DNA of 64,000 nt. Source: an uncultured Bacteroidales bacterium (GTDB taxonomy: Bacteria; Bacteroidota; Bacteroidia; Bacteroidales; UBA932). Positions 50,381 to 56,907 of the stretch are shown here, piece by piece. The first letter of the stretch is position 1. The number at the start of each line of letters is the position of its first letter. The notes beneath the pieces were generated by a model. That model made no database searches and was not told the origin of the DNA. It saw only the letters and a program-made list of their open reading frames with translations. Location of the stretch: positions 41,239 through 105,238 of the forward strand of contig CAMFBM010000004.1 of NCBI GenBank assembly GCA_945948555.1, read 5' to 3'. The position numbers and the translations under genes are program-made.

Positions 50381-52162
50381 CTATTCCACGAAAGCAAGGA
50401 TCTCTCCCTTGACCAGGTTGTCTCCCTGCCTTGAGCAGATGGCGACGATGCGGCCGTCCTTTGCAGGGATGACCTCCTCCATTCCGTAGTAGGTCTGGAC
50501 GTATGCCAAAGGCTTGCCTGCCTCCACCTTCGTGCCGACAACAGGGGCTGAAGAGACATCGTCCACATCGACCTGCCAGAGCAGCTGGCCTTTAACGGGA
50601 GCCTGGACCGGCACTGCGGAAGGGTATTTCGCTGCAATGCCTTCAATGTCGTACTTAGGCATTTCCACCACAGGCCTTGTGATGACGATTGGAGCACCTG
50701 CCTTTGCGCGGGCAGCTTCAAGGTCCTTGTTGAAACGTTCCTTGGCGACGCCGCTTTTGTAGTCGCGGTACTGCCTCTCGTGCATAGCGAACTCGAAGAG
50801 TTCCTCGTCGTCCTGACCGAAGTCCCAGCCCTCTTCCTTCATCATTGAGCGGAACTTGTCCAACTCGTTCGGGAAGGCCTCCTGCGGGGTTCCTGTGTAG
50901 AATTCAAGGCCCTTGCTCTTTGCTATTTCCACAATTTCAGGAGCGAGTTCTCCCGGGAGTTTTCCCATCTTGCCGAGAATCATGTTCCAGGTGTCCTTGT
51001 CGATGGTGGTCCAGCGCGGCTGCCCTTTCAGAATGTTCATCAGATTCATCAGGGCGGTGTTCTTCACATACTGGCTGAACGGGGTCACGAGAGGAGGGTA
51101 GCCCAGACGCGGCCAGACATACTCGACCTCCTGGAAAAGCATTACCATCAGTCTGTCGAGGGTCAGTTCCGGTTTCCCCTGAGCCTTGAGGAAAGCGTTG
51201 ATTGCTCCGTGGAAGCCTTTCAAATCGGCCATCATCGAGCCCATCATTCCGCCCGGCAGCCCGCAGCCCACAAGGAGAGAACTCATCCGGGAGTTGTTCG
51301 GGTCGATCCAGTAGCCGAGGAAGTCGTCGATGAACTTCTGTGTCAGGCTCCTGACTTCCATATAGGCATCCATATTGATGTCCTTGACGGAGAACCCGTC
51401 AGCCTTGAGCATTTCACGGATGGTGATCACGTCCGGATGCACCTTCCCCCAGGAGAGAGGCTCCACTGCAACGTCAAGATAGTCCGCGCCGGCCCTTGCC
51501 ACTTCAAGCATTGAAGCCACCGAGAAGCCGGGGCCTGTGTGCCCGTGGTACTGCACGAGGATGTGCGGGTATTTCTTCTTTATGTCTCTGACAAGCTGCC
51601 CGAGGAAGGTTGGTCTGCCCACCCCGGCCATGTCCTTGAGGCAGATTTCATCGCAGCCATACTCCACAACCTTGTCAACCACACCCATATAGTAGTCCAC
51701 CGTGTGGACCGGTGAATTTGTGATTGAGAGAGCAACCTGCGAGACCATTCCCGCCTTCTTTGCATACTCCACTGAAAGCCTGAGGTTCCTGTGGTCGTTC
51801 AGACCGCAGAATGAACGGGATATGTTGGTGCCCTGTTTGCATTTGACCTTGAACATAAGTTCCCTCACGTCTGCTGGAACCGGATTCATCCTCAGGGCAT
51901 TGAGTCCTCTTTCCAGCATATGCGTGCCGATTCCTGCCTTGTTGAACGGCGCAGTCCATTCGCGGACGGCCCTGTTCGGGTTCTCTCCGAAAAGCAGGTT
52001 CACCTGCTCGAATGCCCCTCCGTTGGTCTCTACCCTGTCAAAGCATCCCATGTCGATGATGGCCGGAGCCACCTCCTTCAACTGACTGACTGTCGGGACA
52101 TATTTGCCTGATGACTGCCACATGTCCCTGTAAACCAAAGAAAATTTAATTTCCCGTTTCAT
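50381..52162 (-). CDS. PycB/OadA-like carboxyltransferase lacking the biotin lysine
   Basis: Resembles the carboxyltransferase subunit of pyruvate carboxylase or oxaloacetate decarboxylase. The DRE-TIM-like barrel covers residues ~1-290 (SLVYRDMWQSSGKY, CLKDMAGVGRPTFL, QYHGHTGPGFSVASML), then the conserved carboxylase domain. The last ~75 residues have the biotinyl-domain fold (VPVQAPVKGQLLWQ ... KPLAYVQTYYGMEEVIPAKDGRIVAI), but the canonical AMKM acceptor is YGME, so the biotinylated lysine is glycine (about residue 560). The upstream in-frame start at 52180 lies in the promoter; ATG at 52162 is chosen (593 residues). No biotin carboxylase or membrane decarboxylase subunit is next to it. Activity would need a separate biotin carrier or a different chemistry. 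Confidence 0.8.
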   Translation of the reverse strand: MKREIKFSLVYRDMWQSSGKYVPTVSQLKEVAPAIIDMGCFDRVETNGGAFEQVNLLFGENPNRAVREWTAPFNKAGIGTHMLERGLNALRMNPVPADVRELMFKVKCKQGTNISRSFCGLNDHRNLRLSVEYAKKAGMVSQVALSITNSPVHTVDYYMGVVDKVVEYGCDEICLKDMAGVGRPTFLGQLVRDIKKKYPHILVQYHGHTGPGFSVASMLEVARAGADYLDVAVEPLSWGKVHPDVITIREMLKADGFSVKDINMDAYMEVRSLTQKFIDDFLGYWIDPNNSRMSSLLVGCGLPGGMMGSMMADLKGFHGAINAFLKAQGKPELTLDRLMVMLFQEVEYVWPRLGYPPLVTPFSQYVKNTALMNLMNILKGQPRWTTIDKDTWNMILGKMGKLPGELAPEIVEIAKSKGLEFYTGTPQEAFPNELDKFRSMMKEEGWDFGQDDEELFEFAMHERQYRDYKSGVAKERFNKDLEAARAKAGAPIVITRPVVEMPKYDIEGIAAKYPSAVPVQAPVKGQLLWQVDVDDVSSAPVVGTKVEAGKPLAYVQTYYGMEEVIPAKDGRIVAICSRQGDNLVKGEILAFVE

Positions 52163-52185
52163 AACAAATTGCAATGACAACCTTG

Positions 52186-52193
52186 CAAATATA
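52186..52193 (-). promoter_or_regulatory. Promoter -7 element of the carboxyltransferase gene
   Basis: TATATTTG on the minus strand; places the start of transcription near 52180 and fixes the ATG at 52162. Confidence 0.6.
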
Positions 52194-52290
52194 ATTATTT
52201 TTATATTGAATATTCTGTTTTTGCTTGAAAAATCTAAGCGAAGTCTCCAAACGCCGGCTGTAGAAAAATAAAATATTATTCAACGGCATA

Positions 52291-52320
52291 TTGCCAGATT
52301 GAAAAATATGCTTATCTTTG
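52291..52320 (+). promoter_or_regulatory. Promoter of tRNA-His
   Basis: TTG (52291-52293), 19 bases, TATCTTTG (52313-52320), the canonical Bacteroidota arrangement, ending 18 bases before the mature tRNA. Confidence 0.7.
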
Positions 52321-52338
52321 CAGTCCCAAAAGAACATG

Positions 52339-52412
52339 GTGCCCATAGTTCAGTTGGTTAGAGCGTCAGATTGTGGTTCTGAATGTCGTCGGTTCGAATC
52401 CGACTGGGCACC
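52339..52412 (+). tRNA. tRNA-His (anticodon GTG)
   Basis: Acceptor arms GTGCCCA (52339-52345) and TGGGCAC (52405-52411) pair perfectly; the D loop contains AGTTGGTTAGA, the anticodon loop TTGTGGT has anticodon GTG, and the T arm contains GGTTCGAATCC. The base before the acceptor is G and the discriminator is C, as expected for the extra G-1:C73 pair unique to tRNA-His. CCA is not encoded. It is single and followed by a terminator. Confidence 0.97.
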
Positions 52413-52421
52413 CTCCCTAGT

Positions 52422-52450
52422 CCTCGAAGATTTTCTTCGGGGATTTTTTG
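52422..52450 (+). terminator. Rho-independent terminator of tRNA-His
   Basis: CCTCGAAGA-TTT-TCTTCGGGG (one G:T pair) followed by ATTTTTTG, about ten bases past the tRNA. Confidence 0.85.
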
Positions 52451-52547
52451 TTGTGGTCTTGCTGTTGGTCTGGGGCTGTGGTCTGGCTTTTTATCTGGGC
52501 TTCTGAGCTTGGACTTTTATCTGACTTCCCGTTCTGGAAACCTTCCT

Positions 52548-52595
52548 GTCATTCCTGGCTTGACCTTCCCCGTCATTCCCGGCTTGACCGGGAAT
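52548..52595. repeat. Doubled GTCATTCC(T/C)GGCTTGACC palindromic repeat
   Basis: GTCATTCCTGGCTTGACC (52548-52565) followed by GTCATTCCCGGCTTGACC (52572-52589); the second continues into a perfect hairpin ATTCCCGG-CTTGA-CCGGGAAT (52575-52595). It resembles widespread dispersed palindromic repeats and supplies the last codons and stop of the antiporter gene. Confidence 0.7.
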
Positions 52596-53898
52596 CTGTC
52601 CCGGGGAGGGTCCCTTTCCGACGGGGCAGAAGGATGGCAATCAGGGCAATGATTCCGAGAATTGGAGGATAGTAGAGATGGCGGATGACATCCAGGGCCA
52701 TCACCCCGGCAAGACCTGAGGCCATCAGCAGCTGGGCTCCATAGGGGATTATTCCTTGAATCAGGCAGGAGAATGTGTCGAGGATGGATGCAGACCGTTT
52801 TGGGTCGAGATTGAAGCGAGTGGATATGTCTTTGGCAATAGGGCCGGTGGTGATGATGGCAATAGTGTTGTTTGCCGTGCAGAGATTCGCTAGGCTGACA
52901 AGTGCGGCAATGCTCAGTTCCGCGCCCCTGCGGCCTTTGATGTGCTTGGTCAGCAATCCGATAATGAATTCGATCCCTCCATTGCGGCGGATTATTTCCA
53001 GCATCCCTCCGGCAAGCATCGTGACTATTATCAATTCGCCCATCCCACCGATTCCTTTCCCGATGGCTCCGAGCCAGCCTCCCCAGGTGAAGGACCCGTA
53101 GCAGAATCCTATGACAGCATTCACCGCAATGCCGACCGTCAAGACTCCAATGACATTCATTCCGCTGATTGCTAGTACGATGACCAGAATGTAAGGAACC
53201 AGTTTGAACCATTCAATGGGTGGCACTTCAGCCGTCTGGACTGCATTTTGCCCGAGAAAGATATACACCAGGGTGACAAGTAGAGCTGCCGGACCGGCAA
53301 TCCCGATGTTGGTTCTGAACTTGTCTTTCATTGAACAACCCTGTGTTCTGGTTGCAGCGATGGTGGTGTCGGAAATGAAGGAAAGATTGTCCCCGAAAAA
53401 TGCCCCTCCGGTGACTATGGCGGCCATAAAGGCTGGAGTTGCTCCCGTTCCCTGGGCAAGTCCCGTGGCCACTGGCACAAGGGCGACGATGGTCCCTACA
53501 CTTGTTCCGATTGACATCGAGATGAAGCAGGAGGCCAGGAACAGGCCTGCAAAAATCAGTTTCCCTGGCAAGAGTCTCAGGGTGAGGTTCACTGTAGCGT
53601 CGATGGCTCCGATGTCCTTGGCAGTTTGGGCGAATGCTCCGGCCATGACGAAAATCCAGATCATCAAGAGCACGTTTCTGTTGCCGGCTCCCTGGGAGAA
53701 GACTTCGATTCTGTCCCCGAGGCTGCCTCCGTGGAAAATCATCAGTGCGTAGCACGAGGCTATCAGGAAGGCAGATGCCACCGGCACGCTGTAGAAGTCA
53801 CCGGAGATGATGGAGGACAGGAGATATATGACAAGGAAGACGGCAAGTGGACTGAGTGCCAGCCATCCTTTCAGGTTCTTGTGTGAAGTTTTTTCCAT
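52573..53898 (-). CDS. nhaC: NhaC-family Na+/H+ antiporter
   Basis: Polytopic inner-membrane antiporter with about eleven helices. NhaC marks are FFGDNLSFISDTTIAATRTQGCSMKDKFRTN (about 175-206), SIGTSVGTIVALVPVATGLA, and LCTANNTIAIITTGPIAKDIS in the C-half. Length 441 is typical. The last ~15 residues (RKGTLPGTDSRSSRE) are encoded by a dispersed palindromic repeat that also gives the stop, so the natural end may have been altered. A -7 element lies so close to the ATG that the mRNA would be nearly leaderless. The substrate (Na+ or an organic acid such as malate/lactate) is not certain. Confidence 0.9.
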   Translation of the reverse strand: MEKTSHKNLKGWLALSPLAVFLVIYLLSSIISGDFYSVPVASAFLIASCYALMIFHGGSLGDRIEVFSQGAGNRNVLLMIWIFVMAGAFAQTAKDIGAIDATVNLTLRLLPGKLIFAGLFLASCFISMSIGTSVGTIVALVPVATGLAQGTGATPAFMAAIVTGGAFFGDNLSFISDTTIAATRTQGCSMKDKFRTNIGIAGPAALLVTLVYIFLGQNAVQTAEVPPIEWFKLVPYILVIVLAISGMNVIGVLTVGIAVNAVIGFCYGSFTWGGWLGAIGKGIGGMGELIIVTMLAGGMLEIIRRNGGIEFIIGLLTKHIKGRRGAELSIAALVSLANLCTANNTIAIITTGPIAKDISTRFNLDPKRSASILDTFSCLIQGIIPYGAQLLMASGLAGVMALDVIRHLYYPPILGIIALIAILLPRRKGTLPGTDSRSSRE

Positions 53899-53904
53899 AG
53901 CGGC

Positions 53905-53912
53905 GCAAAGGT
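53905..53912 (-). promoter_or_regulatory. Promoter -7 element of nhaC
   Basis: TACCTTTG on the minus strand; it ends seven bases before the ATG at 53898, implying a nearly leaderless transcript. Confidence 0.5.
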
Positions 53913-53977
53913 AGAAATTTTCGGGAAGAATCGGTCTCCTGAGCCGGTCTTTGCAGGAGAATTCCGTGGAATTTTTC

Positions 53978-53985
53978 TACTTTTG
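53978..53985 (+). promoter_or_regulatory. Promoter -7 element of queH
   Basis: TACTTTTG on the plus strand; transcription near 53991 rules out the TTG start at 53988. Confidence 0.55.
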
Positions 53986-54017
53986 CATTGAGAAATTTTA
54001 AAAGATGGGTCTCGCAA

Positions 54018-54635
54018 ATGCGAAACTTTAGTTTTCGGAATATGAAACAATGCGGATGTGATTATCGGTCGCCGGCAGTGGTTGCTCCGGAGGGAATTGA
54101 CAGGGTACTTCTGCACACCTGTTGCGCTCCTTGCAGCAGTGCGATTGTGGAATGTCTTCTTCACAATGGAATCACTCCGACCCTTTACTACTGCAATCCC
54201 AACATCTACCCTCTGGAGGAATATCTCAAAAGGAAGGAGGAATGCACCCGGTTTGCTCTCTCGCTGGGCCTGGAGGTAATCGATGAGGATTATGACCACG
54301 AATGCTGGAGGGCGGCGGTGCACGGGCTCGAAAACGAGCCCGAGCGCGGAGGCAGATGCCTCCGCTGTTTCAGCCTGCGGCTGAAACGCACCGCCGAATA
54401 TGCATCTTCCCACGGATTTCGCCTGATGACCACCACCCTGGCATCCTCCCGCTGGAAAAGCCTTGACCAGATCAACCAGGCAGGCCGCCAGGCAGTCCAG
54501 CCCTATCCTGAACTGATCTGGTGGGAACAGAACTGGCGCAAGGGAGGCCTCCAGGAAAGACGCAACGCCCTGATCCGGCAATACGACTTCTACAACCAGC
54601 AATATTGCGGATGTGAGTTCAGCATTCGTCATTAA
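54018..54635 (+). CDS. queH: Epoxyqueuosine reductase QueH
   Basis: Performs the last step of queuosine synthesis in tRNA, reducing epoxyqueuosine. QueH (DUF208) is the non-cobalamin alternative to QueG. The cysteine motifs are present: LLHTCCAPCSSA (HxCCxPC, about 31-42), GGRCLRCFSLRL (CxxC) and YCGCEFS near the C-terminus, used for Fe-S and iron binding. Starts at 54018 (MRNFSFRN) or 54042 (MKQCG); the earlier is listed. Length about 205 is typical. tRNA-His, one of the tRNAs that carry queuosine, is encoded 1.6 kb away; this may be coincidence. Confidence 0.9.
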   Translation: MRNFSFRNMKQCGCDYRSPAVVAPEGIDRVLLHTCCAPCSSAIVECLLHNGITPTLYYCNPNIYPLEEYLKRKEECTRFALSLGLEVIDEDYDHECWRAAVHGLENEPERGGRCLRCFSLRLKRTAEYASSHGFRLMTTTLASSRWKSLDQINQAGRQAVQPYPELIWWEQNWRKGGLQERRNALIRQYDFYNQQYCGCEFSIRH

Positions 54636-54674
54636 AATAATGATTCCCAAAGATGATAATTTCACAATAAACAT

Positions 54675-54682
54675 TATCTTTG
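54675..54682 (+). promoter_or_regulatory. Promoter -7 element of the outer-membrane protein/mutarotase pair
   Basis: TATCTTTG on the plus strand, 24 bases before the ATG at 54706; excludes the longer frame starting at 54613. Confidence 0.6.
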
Positions 54683-54705
54683 TCCAAGTTCTAATATTTA
54701 AAACG

Positions 54706-55365
54706 ATGAAGAAAATTATCATTTTTATTGCAGCAATTGCATTTGGAGTTACGGTGTCAGCACAGCATAAAGGCGATTTCTCCGTTGGGGGAGCGCTTGG
54801 AATTTCCGGAGGGTCTTTAAAGACTACAGTCAAATACATTGGAGAATCGACATCAAAATCGACCCCGTCAACTGTAGATTTCAATCTGAATCCGTATTTC
54901 AATTATTTTGTGATTGACAACCTCGAACTTAATGCCGGGTTGGGTTACTCAATGCAAAGGGAGTTCTATGACAAGGATGAAGACACTGGAAAGAATTATT
55001 ATACTTTTACCCATACTGCTCTCTTCCAGATTGGAGCACATTATTTTGTTCCGCTTGTGGGCGGGATTCTGTACTACACTCCTGGAATCAATTTTGGATT
55101 CGGAGGAGGTTCATTCGTTTCTCCTTTTGATGACGATAATATAGCAAATACTATGAAAATTCCTTTTGCATTCGGTTGTGAAATAAATCTTGGGAAATTT
55201 GAATTCAAACCGGTTGAGAAGATAGGAGTTACCCTGAATGTATTCGATTTGTCCATTGTTTATGCAAAATTCGATACCGGTTCCAAGGATTATAAATTAG
55301 GAACAACGGGTTTTGCGGCAAACTTTGACTATGGCACATCTGTTGGCGTGAAGTATTATTTTTAA
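54706..55365 (+). CDS. Outer-membrane beta-barrel protein
   Basis: Signal peptide KKIIIFIAAIAFGVTVSAQ, then a glycine- and aromatic-rich sequence with alternating pattern (GDFSVGGALGISGGSL, LNAGLGYSMQREFYDK, ALFQIGAHYFVPLVGGILYYTPGINFGFGGGSF) ending GTSVGVKYYF, a C-terminal aromatic typical of outer-membrane barrels. It fits the outer-membrane protein beta-barrel (OmpW/porin-like) families; specific role unknown. The start at 54706 follows a promoter element. The mutarotase gene begins four bases after its stop, so the two are one operon. Confidence 0.75.
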   Translation: MKKIIIFIAAIAFGVTVSAQHKGDFSVGGALGISGGSLKTTVKYIGESTSKSTPSTVDFNLNPYFNYFVIDNLELNAGLGYSMQREFYDKDEDTGKNYYTFTHTALFQIGAHYFVPLVGGILYYTPGINFGFGGGSFVSPFDDDNIANTMKIPFAFGCEINLGKFEFKPVEKIGVTLNVFDLSIVYAKFDTGSKDYKLGTTGFAANFDYGTSVGVKYYF

Positions 55366-55369
55366 TGGA

Positions 55370-56500
55370 ATGAACACCAGATTGCTTTTTATAGTCACTG
55401 TGGCGTTTGCTGCGGTGACTTCTTGTAAGAGGGCGGATGTTTCCGTCGAGTCATTCGGCAGCCTCTCCACAGGGGAGGAGGTTTCCCTTTACACTGTGGT
55501 AAACAGGAACGGAGCTTCAATGACCCTGACAGATTATGGATGCAGGGTAGTGAAAATCTGTATGCCGGGGAGGGACGGGGTGATGGATGACGTCATCGTA
55601 GGCCCCGGAGAACTTGCTCTGTTTGAAAACGGTGACAGGTTCTTCGGACCGGTCATCGGACGTTACGGTAACAGGATCGATCACGCCTCGTTCATTCTGG
55701 ATGGAGTCAGGTACGATGTCGATGCCAATGAAAGTTTTGATGGCGATCCTGTACAGTGCCACGGGGGTAGGCAGGGTTTTGACCGTTTCCTATGGGAAGG
55801 GGAAATTCTCAAGGAGGAAGGCCGCTCCGGAGTCCGTTTCACAAGGCTCAGTCCGGACGGTGAACAAGGTTTCCCGGGCAACTTGCAGGCGGAAGTGACT
55901 TACTGGCTGACAGAGGACAACACCGTCAGGATCGAGTACAGGGCTGTCACCGACAAACCGACAGTGGTCAACCTGTCAAACCATTCCTATTTCAACCTCA
56001 AAGGTAGCCGTGGCGGTTATGTGATGGAACATCTCCTTCAGGTGGAGGCTGATACCTGCGTTCTGAACAACAGGCATTTCTGCCCAGACAAACTTCTGCC
56101 CGTGGACGGAACCCCCTTCGATTTCAGACAGGCTCACCGGGTCGATTACAGGATAGACCAGCCTGACCCGCAACTGGAGATTATGCACGGAATGTCAGCC
56201 TGCTGGGCCATCCGTGGTTGGGACGGCACCCTGCGCAAAGCCGCCACATTGTTCGATGAGGGCAGTGGAAGAGGGGTGGAGACTTGGACGACAGAGCCTG
56301 CCTTGCTGACCTTCACGGGCCGTACCCTGAACGCCGACATTCACAAGGGGAAATACGGCCCGATTCAGAAATTCTCCGGAATGCTTCTGGAAACCATCCA
56401 CTTTCCTGATTCCCCGAACCAGTCCCGTTTCCCCTCCACAGTCCTTCGCCCTGGCGAAACCTACACCAGCGTGACTGAGTATCGCTTTTTCACCAGGTGA
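55370..56500 (+). CDS. Aldose 1-epimerase (galactose mutarotase), lipoprotein form
   Basis: Interconverts alpha and beta anomers of hexoses. A lipoprotein signal (LLFIVTVAFAAVTSC, Cys19) predicts export, unlike the cytosolic E. coli enzyme. The fold marks are GPVIGRYGNRI, QCHGGRQGFDRFLWE, the catalytic histidine in NLSNHSYFNL, and the catalytic glutamate in GMLLETIHFPDSPNQ. Where other mutarotases have a histidine-rich FDHxY, here there is HGMSACWAI. Follows an outer-membrane protein in the same operon. Extracytoplasmic mutarotases of this kind are common in Bacteroidales near glycan-use genes. Confidence 0.88.
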   Translation: MNTRLLFIVTVAFAAVTSCKRADVSVESFGSLSTGEEVSLYTVVNRNGASMTLTDYGCRVVKICMPGRDGVMDDVIVGPGELALFENGDRFFGPVIGRYGNRIDHASFILDGVRYDVDANESFDGDPVQCHGGRQGFDRFLWEGEILKEEGRSGVRFTRLSPDGEQGFPGNLQAEVTYWLTEDNTVRIEYRAVTDKPTVVNLSNHSYFNLKGSRGGYVMEHLLQVEADTCVLNNRHFCPDKLLPVDGTPFDFRQAHRVDYRIDQPDPQLEIMHGMSACWAIRGWDGTLRKAATLFDEGSGRGVETWTTEPALLTFTGRTLNADIHKGKYGPIQKFSGMLLETIHFPDSPNQSRFPSTVLRPGETYTSVTEYRFFTR

Positions 56501-56907
56501 GCCATTTGTCGCTGAGGCCGACGATCCGGCTTATGGACCTGGCTCAACCGATTATTCGACTTATCAGCCATATCTGAATGATCTGAAGCAGATGCTCATT
56601 GATGCAACCATCGAGTTCCACAAGGCAGGCAGGGTACAGCTCGACCATATATGGTGAGTCAGACTACAGTCATCATTGCTGTAGGGGAGTAGGTCGTTAT
56701 CTGGGCTCCTGCACATGGTTCGAGGCAATCATCAAGCCGATTTACGGGATTAGTGTCGAGGGTAATCCTCTCAGGATGACTGAGAAAATGAGTGGTGAGA
56801 GTGATGCTCCTGACGGCAGGAGGTTTAATCCTGTGGATGATGGCAATGCGGCTGATTTGCAGCGTTTTGCAGCTCAGGCAGTTACCTCATCGGCAGAGAT
56901 TCCGTAA
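56499..56907 (+). pseudogene. Remnant of a secreted-protein gene, possibly DUF4886-type
   Basis: Two fragments in different frames look protein-like but have no start. The first (56499-56657) encodes DDPAYGPGSTDYSTYQPYLNDLKQMLIDA and ends at TGA; the second (56599-56907 frame) encodes GVGRYLGSCTWFEAIIKPIYGISVEGNPLR and ends at TAA. GRYLGSCTWFEAI followed by a GxSVxGN-like segment recalls the C-terminus of DUF4886 proteins. A frameshift separates them and the 5' part is missing. It lies between galM and the SNF2 helicase gene, whose last bases it overlaps. The family is from memory and unverified. Confidence 0.5.

Noticed and set aside
52339..52412. tRNA-His as an integration site for a mobile element
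   Set aside because: No integrase, no repeated tRNA 3' end and no foreign-looking genes follow; the tRNA ends at a normal terminator.
54613..54705. Upstream extension of the outer-membrane protein at 54706
   Set aside because: It runs through the promoter and overlaps queH; the signal peptide begins at 54706.
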